Positions 31,964 to 44,615 of a stretch of DNA of 64,000 nucleotides are shown here, piece after piece. The position numbers were made by a program, and so were the translations under genes. Origin of the DNA: Hymenoscyphus infarciens (lineage: Eukaryota; Ascomycota; Leotiomycetes; Helotiales; Helotiaceae); the NCBI GenBank assembly GCA_001414345.1, contig LLCB01000153.1, positions 1 to 64,000 on the forward strand. Reading direction: 5' to 3'. The notes under the pieces were generated by a model, which saw only the letters and a list, made by a program, of their open reading frames with translations, searched no databases and had not been told where the DNA came from. Numbering within the stretch: position 1 is the stretch's first letter; every line of letters begins with the position of its first letter.

Positions 31964-33356
31964 GGTAGGAGTCGAAGGTCGAGCTGAACGGGAGTTCCAA
32001 AGTTGTTTCGGTGGTTGGTTCCGAGGTTCACGATAATCTATCTACACGTGACACGCTAGTGGAGGTTACTGCAATCTGCAAGCGAGGTCGCCCAGCTTTC
32101 ACTTCCCCGACTTTCAGATCTCAAACTGTACCGCCGTCAGCAACATTTTTATTATCGTTACGCTTGTGTATGAGTCCACAACCCTCCCAAACACATGGTA
32201 TTTATTTTCATGTTGCTATCGAGCCAAGTGTGGGCTGTTGCGGCCAGATTCCAACATCTCAACCCCTGCCCTCGCCTCCACGCCTCTCTTATCAGGGGAG
32301 AAAGATATCAGAGTGAAATGGTTCGACGGGGGGCCCCCTCGTAGTTCCGGAATCTTGTCCCCAGGATAGATTCACCGAGTTCGACAAGAGGCGTCGGGTT
32401 CGTGCTTCGGTCGCTCCGCCTCTGAGATAAAGGCGTGAGCCCAAAGGTGAGATCTCGCCCGTTGAAGGCTTGATCTGTTGAAGCACTGGTCTAAAAGCCT
32501 CATCATCTGATTGATTCATGAGTTTACAGTCAGACAAAATAGGCTTCCAGTATTCAACTTCACTAGTCCCACCATACTCCAGTTTCGTACGGATGGGAAC
32601 TGGGAGGTTCGTCCTTGGAGTATGGGGTATCTGCTGCAGTCTTGCTTGCCTACGCGCAGTGTTGCCTACTTCGTTCACTGCAGCGATTGTGGCAACGACA
32701 AGGCTATGGCAATGGTGTGTTTTTGGTGGCAAGTCCATAGAAGACCAGTTTGCTTGATATTCGAGATCAGTATTCCGTACTGTCGTCCTACCCGTGGAGT
32801 AGGTGGAGTGGACGATAGATTGATAGCCACATATCACCACTTTTTGGTCTTGGATCCAATCACTTACTTATCTTGAGTGACCAGGATCAACTTCTGGGTT
32901 TCAGGGATTCCTACTCAGAACCATAGCTCGTGGGAGATTGAAATGCAGTGTAAATAGCCATGTCACTGCATGAAGCTAGCCATCCTCGCGATGGACAGTA
33001 AAAGCGGCAGTAAATACTTTAACTCCAGCTCTTCTCATCGTTCTATCTTTCTAGGAGAGTTCAAGTAATTATTTCAAAAACTTAGAAGAAACCAGACAAT
33101 TCACCCCTCTGCTTCAAAACACTCAAGTTCAGTTTCCCTTTCAAGTAATTCTAAACTATAGCAAAAAAGTGAATAGCAAGCTATTTACCGCCGCTTTGAT
33201 GGTCCATCCAATACCCCGAAGAACATGGGCTTTCTCTTATCGTCCTACATCACTGGGGCCGGTCTTATAAACAGAGAAGCTCTCCCATGTCTTCTGCCTT
33301 CGCCCTACCCTCAACTTGCTTCCCCGCATTGAGCAAGGCTCTACACACTTTTCACA
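31964..33356. other. Divergent promoter region with a GC-rich structured block
   Basis: This spacer lies between the RS-rich gene and the second permease. At about 32290-32490 a GC-rich segment contains a GGGGGCCCCC palindrome (near 32330), a CTTGTC/GACAAG stem (32354-32359 with 32383-32388) and an AGAGGCG/CGCCTCT stem (32387-32393 with 32417-32423). A minus frame across it (32292-32840) looks accidental. It may be a structured RNA gene, but I cannot assign a family. Confidence 0.4.
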
Positions 33357-35232
33357 ATGAAGACAGAAGAAAACGTTGCCGTGGTTGACGATAAGTCACC
33401 ACAATACCTTCACGACAAGGAGGCTTCCCATAGTGATGCAGAACATGGAGGGGAAATCGTGGTGGGAACTGTCGAGGAAACCAAGAGAGGTCTAAAAGCT
33501 CGGCATGCTCAAATGATAGCTTTGGGTGGTACCATTGGTAAGACATACACTTCAATCCCACCAGATATTGGAGTGTACTAACTCAGTTTACAGGTACTGG
33601 TTTGTTTGTCGGTAGTGGAAACACTCTAGCAACGGGAGGACCAGCCTTCATCCTCGTAGCTTATTTAATTCTCAGTTGCTTGGTACTCTTCGTCGTAACT
33701 GCCATCACAGAGGTAGCCGCATACCTCCCCGTTTCTGGGGGAACAATGTCATACTATGGCCACCGAAATGTTTCAAACTCCCTCGGATTCGCTATGGGCT
33801 GGTTATACTTCTACTCCCTCGGCATATTGGTTCCTTACGAGATCACGGCTGCTGGGCTTGTAATTGATTATTGGGAGTCACCGATCAACATCGCTGTTTG
33901 GATTACGATCTTTATTGTCGTGATTGTTGGTCTCAATACACTGCCTGTTCAATATTATGGCGAGACCGAGTTTTGGTTTGCCTCGTTGAAAGTGTTCATG
34001 ATGATTGGACTTCTCATTCTATCATTTGTCCTCTTCTGGGGTGGTGGGCGTAAGTTTGATCAATATTCTTCTTCATTGGCCTCTTTACTAACTTATTATA
34101 TAGCACAACAAGACGGCATTTTAGGATTCCACAATTGGAAGGACCCAGGAGCGACAAATACATACTTAAGGGAAGGAGGAACTGGAAAAGTCATCGCTTT
34201 CTGGAAGGTCATTGTTCTGTCGGCATTCCCTTTCACATTCGCTCCTGAATTATTAGTCGTCACTGGTGGTGAGATGAAATCTCCAAGACGTAATCTCCCC
34301 AAGGCCGCTAAGCGTTACTTTTACCGACTGGGTATGTATTTCCCCCTCGCTGCCAAAAATGGGGGCTATCCATCCCATCCCAGGTAGAAGATGCAATATG
34401 CCAAGAATAACTGCTAACCCTTGATTTTTATCAATCAGTTTTCTTCTACATCGGATCCATTTTGGCTATCGGCATCATTTGTCCATTCAACGATGCAGCT
34501 TTGACAAGTGGTGGTGTGGGAGCAAAGAGTTCCGCTTTCGTCGTCGGAATCACAAACGCGGGTATTAAAGGTCTCGGAAGTGTTATCAACGCAATCATCA
34601 TCACATCTGCATGGTCATCCGGAAACTCCTTCCTCTACATGTCATCTCGATCACTCTACTCTCTCGCCGTCGCTGGAAACGCCCCGCCGATTTTCAAGAG
34701 ATGTACCAAGCAGGGTGTGCCGTACATGGCAGTTGCAGCATCAGCTCTCTTCTCCCCACTCGCTTACCTCAACTGCGCCAATTCCGGTTCAGTAGTTTTC
34801 GGTTGGTTCGTCAATCTCACCAATACATCTGGTTTCATCTCCTGGATCTGCTGTTGTATTGTATACATTCGATTCCGCAAAGCTACCAGGGTTCAAGGCC
34901 TCCCGAAGGAAGCAATTCCATACCACTCCAAAGTTCAGCCATGGGGAGCTTGGATTTCCATGGTCAGTTTCACGATCTTGACATTGATCAATGGATTCGA
35001 TGTCTTCTTCCCAGAGAAGTTCAACGCTAGTAGCTTCTTAACTGCTTACGTTGGTATTCCGTTGTTCTTGTGTATCTATGCTATTCACAGAATTGTGCAT
35101 TGGAGCGAGGGATGGGTGATTCCTAGCGAATTGGTGGACTTGCATTCGAGTGTTGATATCGTTATTGCGAACGAGGTTCCTATGTTACATGCCGAAACTT
35201 GGCAGAAGAAGTTAAGGGCATTCGCTACGTAA
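33357..35232 (+). CDS. Amino-acid permease (APC/YAT family), second copy
   Basis: Four exons (33357-33537, 33594-34049, 34104-34331 and 34439-35232), giving 552 aa with about 12 predicted membrane helices. Key motifs are ARHAQMIALGGTIGTGLFVG (about residues 50-69), PVSGGTMSYYGHRNVSNSLG (periplasmic loop), FTFAPELLVVTGGEMKSPRR and ANSFLYMSSRS-like GNSFLYMSSRSLYSLAVAGN. The protein is a close functional analogue of the permease at 11242-13403 but differs in sequence and intron positions, so it is not a recent duplicate. It probably imports amino acids by proton symport at the plasma membrane. Neighbouring genes give no pathway clue. Confidence 0.9.
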
Positions 35233-36511
35233 AGATCTCAATTGAATAATGGATCTTTTGCACTGGATTAATTCCATAGACAGTTTAGTCGCGAAGATGA
35301 ACTTTTCATATGAGCCATAATTCAATCTTATGTCCTGGGTGACCAAAATAAGAAAAGGAATAACATGAAGATGGAACCCCGGCTCGTGCTTCCCTTCAAA
35401 GGGGGAGTTGGAATGCCCTCTTTCTGACATGATTTTACATGCAAAGGTAAGACAGTAGATGTGTAACAAACATCATTGGGAAGACTTAAGGTTTGCTGGT
35501 AAAGGACTAAACAAGAAGGCTGCAAAACGAATTCATCTTCCAAACCCACAGCAAGAGCACGGGTTTCCGTGCTTTACGTATTACAGGAAATGCAACAGAT
35601 ATAATCACAAGTCAAGAAATTGATTCTGGCATCGACAAGGTGAACACTGTCGAATTCTTTCCCTCCATTTATCACTTTAACGACTCCTCGCGTTATTCGG
35701 CTGTTGATTTTAACAATTCGCATTCCACTTCGCTTATTCCAAGCAATTTAATTGAAACTTGCTCTTTATTCGTTTGACTCGAAGGAGAGAACCAACCGGG
35801 ATGCGGAACCTTGTTGCAACTTCAAGTCCCCGGGAAACTTTTCTGATAAAAGCTCAAAAGCAGCATAAATATGACTCGGTTCTAGCAGCGATAACTCGAG
35901 TGCTGTCGAATCATGTTCTTTCGTTTGTTCGCTACTTTGACGGAACCTAATTAAGTTGCGGTGGGTTTGTCAGTTCCGGGAATTTTGCTATGATGGTTTC
36001 GAAAGATTCTTGTTATGCGCACTTTGTTTGCTCTGCGGCGAGCGACCAAAGTGTGACCAGTCCCCGTAACATAAACCCCTAAATTTTCGGCACTTGAATT
36101 TATGCTTTGGTAGGCTGAAAATACAAAGTTTAGTAGCTACTAAGCCCCGCGATTTCTTCCATTTGGTCCTTGGGACTCGCGTGCAAATTCTTATTTCAGG
36201 TCCGATAGAAAAGTTCCATTGCAGAGTAGCAAAGATGTATCGTAAGAAAGTGCTGAGGAGACATATTTGTAAACACTCTCCACTGCTGCTTTTTACATGT
36301 AGTAACTATATGTACTTCGGACAATACACCCCGAGTCAACCTCCATATATACAATTTCCCCCTCCTCTATAAACAGCAAGCCATAACACCCCCAAAATCC
36401 CACCCAAAATATCAACAGTGAAAAGAGACTCGTAGTCATAATATAACCCGACAAAAAAAAAGAATAAACAAGAAACCCTCCCAAACCTCTTTCCAAGTCA
36501 AGAAGATCTTC
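35233..36511. other. Intergenic, no features found
   Basis: This is the 3' flank shared by the permease and the RTA1-like gene (they converge). Short frames such as 36094-36372 have no motif. Normal composition, no repeats. Confidence 0.55.
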
Positions 36512-37653
36512 CTAACTAGAAACCGAATTCCCATACCATGGCCTCATATATACCACCTCTTCCCCACTTTGCACACTCTCCAAATCAAACTCCTTCTTCT
36601 CCATTACATCTTTCTTCCATCCACTCTCCACCCACGCCTCCCCAATAATCAAGCCGGGATGAAAAACACCCATTAAAACCGTAGCACCAAGAATCACACA
36701 CCCCTCCAGAATAACAAAAGCAATCTCGTTATTTGCGAGCTCCGAACGAAATCCGTGCGAGAGTTCGACGATGCGGAAGAATGAGCGGATTAGAAGGAGG
36801 ATGGTGGAGAGTGTGTATGCTGGTTTTTAATTAGTACTGGGGCTCGAATTTTTGGGAGGTGGGATGGAAGGAGGGGAGGGGAAAATATTACCAGCAATCA
36901 TAAGCCTATACCCTGCCCCATCAGGAGCTGGTTCTTCCCCCTTTCCTTCTCTACTAGCTTCCCTCATTTGCCTTCTTTCTTTCGCTACATTCCAGAAAAA
37001 GATCGTTGAGATGAAAATGAAAATGAGCAAACTGATGACTTGAAAGCTCAACCCTGCCAACATAACATTCTCCCCCTTTTTTGTATATGAACCAGTATTC
37101 GCAATCTGAGTTAACCCCCCACCCACAGACTGTAGAACAAGAGCAAATACATCCGCGGTGATGAATATTATAGTGAAAGTTCGAGGGGCGAGAGGCGAAT
37201 TATGAGCTCCGTAATGCATGATAACTCGTGAGAAGGTAACGTATAAAGCCGCGGAGAAGAAAACAGGTGCGATTGTTAAACAAACAATGTTTCTATACAC
37301 CATTAGCCCCCTCTCTCCCCCCAAGGTTCCCCCTTCTCTTTTACTCACATAACAAAATATCCCGAATCAAACACATGGTAATGTAATTGAACCCTAGACC
37401 AATACCCAACAACCTCACAAACAGAACCCAAACACATCGAGATGGTAAAAGAAAGCGTCCTATGATGAAAAAAAGATAAAAGAATCATGGCGAGTAATAA
37501 CATCCCGTAGAGAGACATAAACGCGATATTCCCCATTTCGCTGGGTATATATTTGAGCGTCGCGTAATCTAGGGAGCATAGCGAGGGCGTGCATTCCGAG
37601 AGGTATGTGATATCGGGAGAGACATTGAGCCAGCCTTTGACGACGACGGACAT
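36512..37653 (-). CDS. RTA1-like seven-helix membrane protein
   Basis: Three exons (37653-37349, 37292-36892 and 36819-36512), giving 337 aa. The join reads YFVINIVCLTIAP and the second reads RLMIAAYTLSTILLLIRSFF, both continuous with the RTA1 fold. Seven hydrophobic helices are visible. Family motifs are CEVVGYWSR (helix 2-3), LTIAPVFFSAALYVTFSRVI, FITADVFALVLQSVGGGL, and the C-terminal RSFFRIVELSHGFRSELANN followed by a helix. RTA1/RTM1 proteins are linked to resistance to 7-aminocholesterol and other lipid-like toxins and to lipid translocation or signalling at the plasma membrane. The exact substrate here is unknown. The C-terminal tail is acidic and cytosolic. Confidence 0.88.
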
Positions 37654-38739
37654 GATGAATTTGACTCGTGGTGATTAATGAAGAGCGTGTTTTGAGCATT
37701 GAAGAGAATGAAATGTGACACTGGAAAGAGAAGCACGCGAGATGAGAATGAAGATTAATTTGGAGGACTTGATGGCAGATGGAAAACAACATATACTTAT
37801 CCAATCCGTCAAGCCCTACGCCTGACGTGAAATAGCCTCATCGTCCTCTCCGAAATTATTGGGGTAGGATCGCGTGATTTTATTGAGGGATCCATGAGGC
37901 GGTGCTCGTTGGTATTTTGCACCAAGAAATCCTTCCAAAACCACCCAAACCAACATCGCCAAAATCCTCCCGAGAGCTAATTCTCGGTGCTCGATTCGTC
38001 AATCAACGCTGCTCGTAAAATCTGTGCCTAGTAAGCTTGATAAAGCCTCAAAGGAAAGAAGGCGATTGGTTTGTTTGAATCCTTAGGATTTAAATACCTC
38101 GATTGGCGAAAGCCACGAGGCATGGTTATGTACAATCGACCGTTTGGGAAATTAGGTAGAAGGTTCTATTTCCCCATGCGGTCGTGAGGGATCAAAGTAT
38201 GCCCTGTCGTTCCCCATATTCTTAATTTTGTACTTTTCGATGGAGATAGCTGGTCGTGTGAGCAGATGAGTCCGGGAGTTGGAATTTGGGGTTGACCGAA
38301 TTGTTCAAGTAGGAGTGGGAAAATCAATTCAATCATCTTACCTCCTACGTGGCGTAGAGGATAGTGTAGCCGTACGTTGATGATTTGGTGCTATAGACAG
38401 GTTATGGAAGGGCTCTACTGACCTCTATACACCACCTGGGAGTTAAGAGGCTCGAATGATTACTTTTCTGTTCCTTTTCTCGGGACAATTGTAGAAAAGA
38501 AAATGCCATGAGACTGGGATCCTCGATTGAGATAGTGGAGATGGTTGTTCTGAATTTCCTGAATTCTCTTTTCGGACTCCAGAGTTGAAGGAGTTTGGTC
38601 TAAATTATATTTACCCCATGTCCGCCATAAACGCCTCGCTGGGTTCCAGTACATGTTCCTCCCATATCATACAATTCCTAAACCTCCTCCTGTCCAAACA
38701 TCCCGTATTTTACAAATTAACCTGTATGGTAATATCCAT
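37654..38739. other. Intergenic, no features found
   Basis: This is the promoter of the RTA1-like gene and the 3' flank of MGM101. Frames on both strands near 38460-38990 are shadows or accidental. No repeat seen. Confidence 0.5.
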
Positions 38740-39632
38740 TTATGCACCGAACTTGGACTCCTTGAACGGGTATTTAACCTCATCGTCTTTTCTGAGCCAA
38801 ATTTGTTTCTTCTTCTTGGTGACCACATGCTCGGCCCAAACTTGTTTTGCCTTCTCCTTCATGAATTTCCTGATATATCTTGGATCCCAGAGTTCGCTTG
38901 CAACACCTAGATCTTTGCAGCATCGCATCATGGCATTGGATTTGCAGCCTTCGGTGGCAGTGGGGATTCCTTCGGGGGAGAAATAATCCTGTTCGCCGCG
39001 AGCAACGGAGACCAGTCTGGTGCACAAAAAATTAGCTATGCACCTTGCATAACCATAGGATAGACAGAGAAAGCTTACCTGCCATGCGCAACAAGCGCAT
39101 ATTCCCTAGTGATACTTTTAGGCGTAACAATCGTCTCCCCCCTCGGCGCCAACCCCCAACCACCCGGCCCAAAAGCCTTATTCAATATCCTCCTATATTT
39201 AATCTCTGGCAGGTAGATAATCCCATCTGGCTTGACCTCCACATCATCCAGCGTTAGGGGAGCAAGCAATACCTCGGCCGCCTCTTTGGAAAATGGCTGG
39301 GCCGATAAGCCATGGAATGAACGAGTCCAATCCACCTGTCTCGCCCCCTCATCCAAAATCAAAGGCTCGTCTGCCAGACCATTGCTCATGTCCTTTATTG
39401 GTGATTGATCAGCTATTGGAAGCTTTGTGGCAGCAGCTGCAGGCTTTGCTACGGGAGCTGGTCGGGTTGCGGTGTTGCTTGTTTTGCGGATGTAGGCTGG
39501 TGGTGAGACGGGGGTGGCGGCGAATCGTGGGGTGGATGAGAATTGCCTCGGGGCGAAGGAGGAGGATATTGAGGATCGCAGGCATTTGGAGGCTTGGGCA
39601 GAGCGTGTAGCTCTGGGGAATATGGTGGCCAT
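38740..39632 (-). CDS. MGM101: Mitochondrial genome maintenance protein MGM101
   Basis: Two exons (39632-39079 and 39016-38740), giving 276 aa, typical for the family. Residues 1-45 form a Ser/Arg-rich mitochondrial presequence ([13 protein letters not shown]...RQFSSTPRF). The conserved core starts near 95: [52 protein letters not shown], then after the intron [25 protein letters not shown] and [14 protein letters not shown]101 is a Rad52-like single-strand annealing protein of the mitochondrial nucleoid, needed for mtDNA recombination and repair. The tail is Lys-rich, as in yeast. The neighbour on the same strand, COA4, is also mitochondrial. Confidence 0.93.
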
Positions 39633-39889
39633 GGTTGGTGTTGTTGGTGTTGAAGAGGAGAGAAACGCGATTATTGGTTATTCTTTGGTGAACGCGCCTT
39701 GTAACTTTTACCGAGAATCTACCACATGTACCCCCATGGCACAACACCAAGAAAAATATATCGTTATTGTTTGGAATTGGCTGGTGTTTGAATAAAGATT
39801 TGTATTTGGAGAGGAGCCTTTTTTATTTTCGGTTCTGTACAATAGTCTTACACTCTTTGCAGCCACATGTCTCTGTATCGCCGCCACCA

Positions 39890-40391
39890 TCAGACATCTT
39901 TCATTTCGGTCCTCTTATCGTTTTCCTGCTGCTTCCAACATTTCCGGAAGTTCTCCAACTACAATATAAATTAGTTCCTTCTCAAAGTACTTAATCCCTA
40001 TCCTAGGCCCACGTGATTCCGAAAAAGGGTTGAATCCAAAACTCAAACTTCCCAAGACGCTGGCTGGCACTCACCTCATTCTTGCAAACCCTCCAGTCCT
40101 TCTTCTCATAGAAACAATCATTCATCTTCGTATTCTCCGCTACACCACCAAAAAATACATAACCTATCAGTTTGTGCCGGTGACCGAAATTTGGACACGG
40201 TGGTATAAAGACTCACCTGCGCATCCGGTGCTGAAAATCCGCTTATCCCTGAACGCGTTAAAACGTTGAGCCCAATTGAATTCAACCCCATTCATTCTCT
40301 ATCTCACTCACCAGTCATCGGGCTCATCATCGTCTGCGACTGCGACTGCGACTGCGACGGCCTTCTTGGTATCACTCGAGGATTTGGACAT
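39890..40391 (-). CDS. COA4: Cytochrome c oxidase assembly factor COA4 (twin CX9C)
   Basis: Four tiny exons (40391-40312, 40248-40217, 40139-40075 and 39958-39890) encode 81 aa; every phase fits and all introns use GTGAGT or GTGAGTC donors with TAG/CAG acceptors. The protein has an Ala/Val/Asp-rich N terminus, then DKRIFSTGCAAENTKMNDCF, YEKKDWRVC and KNELENFRKCW. This gives three successive C-x9-C spacings, as in the CHCH proteins of the intermembrane space, and the GCAA...DWR.C order of human CHCHD8/COA4. COA4 helps assemble complex IV in the intermembrane space after MIA40-dependent import. Exon 4 ends in a Lys-rich tail and TGA. Confidence 0.85.
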
Positions 40392-40502
40392 TGTGAGGTT
40401 GGAGTGGGAGTGTACGAGACTGCTGTCGATTGAGTTCAGGGTCTGGTCTGTAATTGTGGTACGCTCGCTTGAAAGGGTCGGTTGTGCCCTCGAGGTGCCA
40501 TC
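40392..40502. promoter_or_regulatory. 111-bp bidirectional promoter
   Basis: The start codons of COA4 (minus, 40391) and the biotin ligase (plus, 40503) are separated by only 111 bp, so both promoters must share this interval. No TATA box is evident. Confidence 0.6.
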
Positions 40503-42750
40503 ATGACACCACGACGAATGAACGTACTGGTCTATTCAGGTACGATTCTCAAACACAATTTTCCGAAAAAAAGGTCTAAAAGAATTTCACAGGCAATGGA
40601 AGTACAATTGAGTCCGTCCGACATTGCTTGTACACTCTCCGCCATCTTCTATCGCCCAACTACGCTGTGATTCCCGTGACTGATACCGTCATCTTGAAGG
40701 AGCCTTGGACAGCATCTTGCGCCCTTCTGGTCTTCCCTGGAGGAGCCGACTTGGGTTATTGTCGTTCTCTCAACGGAGAAGGCAATCGCCGCATCGATCA
40801 GTATGTCCGTCGAGGTGGAGCCTACCTTGGCTTCTGCGCTGGGGCATATTACGGCTCTTCGAGATGTGAATTTGAGGTTGGTGACAAGAAAATGGAAGTC
40901 GTCGGTTCTCGAGAATTAGCCTTCTTTCCTGGTACATGTAGAGGTTGTGCATTCAAAGGCTTCGTCTACCAGAGCGAAGCAGGCGCAAAGGCTGCGAAAG
41001 TACAACCCAACAAGGAGGCTTTCAAAAGTGTAACCGTTCCACAACTCTTTCGCTCATATTACAATGGAGGTGGTCTTTTCGTCGATGCTGGAAAGTTCTC
41101 AGATAAAGGTGTTGAAACTCTGGCAACCTATGCAGACCCCACCGACGTGGAAGGGGGGGAGGGACCTGCAGCAGTTGTGTATTGTAAAGTTGGCCAAGGT
41201 GGAGCTATTCTGACAGGACCGCATCCAGAGTAGGTCACTTGATCCCGAAATTGGGCAATCTCTAACTTCTCCAAGATTTGCGGCTGTCAATCTCGACCCA
41301 AACTCTGACGGCCCTGACTATCCAAAACTCGTAAAGGACTTGACTGAGGATGACGACCTTAGAGTCGCGTTTCTCAAAGCATTGTTGTTGAAACTTGGAT
41401 TGGTAATAAGTGAGGAGAAACCACTGGTACCATCCCTTTCTCGCCTACATCTCACATCTCTGCATCATTTTCTAGTACCAGAATTGCTCGCTTCTTGGGA
41501 GCATATCGTCACAGTTGAAGACGGAGAAGAATATATCAAGGGAGAAAATGATACCTTTCATTTCGAGAAGCAAGAATCTCGCTGGTCATTGAACTCTCTT
41601 TCCGATTCGCTTCCTCTATCTACTACTTCTCCAGCAAGAGATACTATGGCTAACAAAAAGGATGATGTTGTGGTTGATGATAGAATGGTCGATTATAATG
41701 CGATTACGAAACATGTCATTCCGCATGAAGCAGATTGGCCTGGTACAAAAGAAACACCTTCCTTTAACCATCATTCATTTTACGCAAATTTGCAAAAATA
41801 CCAGTTGGAGAGTGGAGGACAAGCAGGGGATTTTGGCAAGAATTTGTTATATGGTGAAGTGGTCACCAGCACCAATACTTTGCTTGAGAAGTATGCACCA
41901 TGAAGTATGATTCTTCCCAATCCTTTGCTAACAGAATATCACAGAAACCCAAAACTGCTCTCCAACGTTCCCGAAGGCTTCACAGTCACCGCAACAACCC
42001 AAGTCGCAGGTCGAGGCCGTGGCTCCAACGTATGGGTTTCTCCTGCAGGTTCATTAATCTTCTCCGTCACCATGAAACACCCCATGTCACTCGGCAACAC
42101 CGCTCCTGTCGTTTTCATCCAATACCTAGCCGCAATTGCAATTGTAGAAGGCATTCAATCCTACGACGTAGGCTACGAAGACGTACCAGTGAAACTCAAG
42201 TGGCCAAACGATATCTGTAAGTCCCACTTTCTCCCCAAGGATCCCACTGATTGGATACACAGATGCCCAAGACCCCACCAAACCCGGAAAAAAGGAATAC
42301 ATCAAAATCGGCGGCATCCTGGTGAACTCGTCCTACTGCTCGGGTTCCTACGACCTCGTCGTCGGGATTGGACTCAACACCACCAACCCCGCTCCCACAA
42401 CCTCCTTGAACGCCCTTCTCCCTTCCCATCTTGCGCCTTTCACTTTAGAAAAACTTCTAGCGAGGATCCTCACCAAGTTCGAGGTTACTTACAAATCTTT
42501 CTGTCGAACGGGCTTCGATAAAGATCTCGAAGAACTTTATTATAGGCATTGGTTGCATATGGATCAGATTGTGACGATTGAGACGCAAGGAGGAGCGAGA
42601 GCGAGGATCAAGGGGATTACGAGGAATTGGGGTCTGCTACTTGCGGAGGAGTTGGGCTGGGAGGATAGGGCTACGGGGAAGGTTTGGGAGTTGCAGAGTG
42701 ATTCGAATAGTTTTGATTTTTTGAAGGGGCTGTTGAAGCTTAAGACTTGA
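40503..42750 (+). CDS. BPL1: Biotin-protein ligase
   Basis: Five exons (40503-40539, 40593-41229, 41276-41890, 41945-42216 and 42263-42750), giving 682 aa, as expected for fungal holocarboxylase synthetases. The N-terminal half is a glutamine-amidotransferase-like domain (VFPGGADLGYC about 88, GAYLGFCAGAYYGS about 114). The catalytic half begins near 410 (GEVVTSTNTLLEK), with the biotinyl-AMP loop GRGRGSNVW (about 452), KWPNDIYAQDP at the fourth exon join, IKIGGILVNSS and VVGIGLNTTNP. The C-terminal SH3-like cap follows (MDQIVTIETQGGARARIKGI). It attaches biotin to acetyl-CoA carboxylase, pyruvate carboxylase and similar enzymes. An internal ATG at 40518 is possible as an alternative start. 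Confidence 0.93.
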
Positions 42751-43315
42751 GGGGATGTGAAAATGTGGGCAGAGGGCTTGTGCATTGGTTGGTGATTAGA
42801 CTTAGACTTTTATCCTAAAAGGCAATTCCTCTTGTGACCTCCTTCTCACTCTCATCGGCGCGGCTCAACAATGTGCCCCTGCACTCGCGTCTCTTCTTCA
42901 GGCTTCCCAATCTTTCATGCAGAAGAATCAACAACCCAAATTTTTATTCGAACCTTAGCTGGCCCAGAACTCTCAATGGTTCAAGGAAAAGTGGTCGCTG
43001 AAAAAAAGGCTGTAGAATGGAGGATAGCAAAATAGAATATTTACCATATAAAAAGAAATGTTGAGTGACTCGAACATGAGCTTTCGAAAAGCCTTGAGAA
43101 AACCTGAGAAAGATTTCTCTGCTTCTCACAGAGTCCAGGTACATCCAAATCTGTACCCACTCCCAGAAGAAACGCTCACTGACAACAACTAGGTATTTCT
43201 CTCTATAATCTCCTTGTGTTCTGGTCATTGCTTCTTCTCTTTCATCGGGGTACTATAAAACCCCAGGGCCGGGTATTGAACTACTCTTCTCATCAACACT
43301 TCACCGCCTGTCAAG
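42751..43315. other. Intergenic
   Basis: This is the spacer between BPL1 and the small mitochondrial gene. The 43225-43629 minus frame overlaps the downstream gene and is a shadow. No other feature. Confidence 0.5.
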
Positions 43316-43979
43316 ATGTTCCCCACGAGAACTGCAACCAGAGCAGCCTTTGTGGCACGAAGCTTGAGACCGCGTCCACTCCCAAAATTCCCCATCACAC
43401 AGCAACTCCGTCTGAACTCAACCGACCCAAAATCCAACTTCCCAAATCTCAAGCGTCCACAAATCACAGCCACAAACCCAAGATTCCCAAGATCCAAGCC
43501 CATAGACCCAGATCCCACCAAAGACAAACCAAAAGAAGACAAGTCCACAAAGACGATGGCCAACGAAGAGAGACCAGAAAAGAAGGAATACACAGAAACC
43601 AAACTTTTTCTATTCTTCCTTCTCATCAACTTTGGAGCCGTTCTTGTTGTATGGATAGTTCTCTTTACCGTATGTCATTCCCCGACAATCCAATTCGAAC
43701 TGACGACTGGGGACTGACGAGAGATAGCTTCCGCCCCCAGAAAAGGAAGTCCCCTTATTGACTAGTGAACATTTTGGTCCGAACCACAAAGCGATCCATT
43801 TGAAGAAAAGAAATGATGAAGAGAAGGATGCGGGAAAGATGCTGGGAAGGGATGGTGGGGATGTGAAGGTGAAGAAGGGGGGCATGAAGGAGGAGAATGA
43901 CAAAGCGGGGGAGGAAGTTGACTCTACCGAGATTGAGGACGAGGAAATCGACACAACGGAGATAAAACCGAGACGATGA
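43316..43979 (+). CDS. Small mitochondrial-type single-span membrane protein
   Basis: Two exons (43316-43669 and 43728-43979) joined in phase 0, giving 201 aa. The N terminus (MFPTRTATRAAFVARSLRPR) is Arg/Ala-rich without acidic residues, a likely mitochondrial presequence. A Lys/Pro/Asp-rich linker leads to a single hydrophobic helix (KLFLFFLLINFGAVLVVWIV, about residues 96-115), then LPPPEKEVPLLTSEHFGPNH and a highly charged Lys/Glu-rich tail. The helix-then-PPPE...HFGP layout looks conserved but I cannot name the family. It is a plausible inner-membrane protein. Confidence 0.7.
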
Positions 43980-44313
43980 TGCCGTCATTGGATTGAATGA
44001 GAGGACGGGAACTGTAGCTTGGATGAGTGAAGGCCTGAGAAAAGCGAAATGAAAAGCATGGCTTGAGAAATAATAATGAATGCTCTAACTATGTAGTAAG
44101 ATCTTACAATTAGAAAACTCTTCTATGAAAACCTCAGAAGCTTTTCCTATAAATTTCATTATCTTAACCTTCCTCCGAGAAAGAAAATAATTAGACGAGT
44201 TTCGGAAAACTTTCTGAATTCTATGCTGTTTACTTCATTGTCTTGAAATCTCTCGGAGAAAGAGAGTTTCCCTCTAAGGAAATATAGGACTTGAGGTTTT
44301 AGGGCGTCCTGGA
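43980..44313. other. Left flank of the 15-kb repeat block
   Basis: Spacer after the mitochondrial gene, with no features. The last bases TCCTGGATA resemble, in inverted form, those following the right end of the block (TATTCAGGA). Confidence 0.5.
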
Positions 44314-44615
44314 TATACTAAAAAGTCGGAATCGACTAAATCGTAAATCACAAATCGTAAATCGTAAATCGTAAAAGTTATATAAATTAAGAGATAATCG
44401 TAAAAGGTATTAAATATTAAATTAAAACATATTATAATAAGAGATATATATGTATAATATAAAAAGACTATACAAATCGACTTTCATTGCTATAATAAGT
44501 TCCTAAATTATGTCTTAAAACTAGGCCTTTTTTAAGCTAATTACTCTAGATTACTTAATATTAAAGTAATTAGCTTACTTTAAAAGCTTAAATAATCTTA
44601 ATTTAAGATTATTTA

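Noticed and set aside
32292..32840. 182-codon minus frame
   Set aside because: It crosses the GC-rich stem-forming block and has no recognisable domain; I report the block as a structural feature instead.
43225..43629. 134-codon minus frame
   Set aside because: Antisense shadow of the small mitochondrial protein gene.
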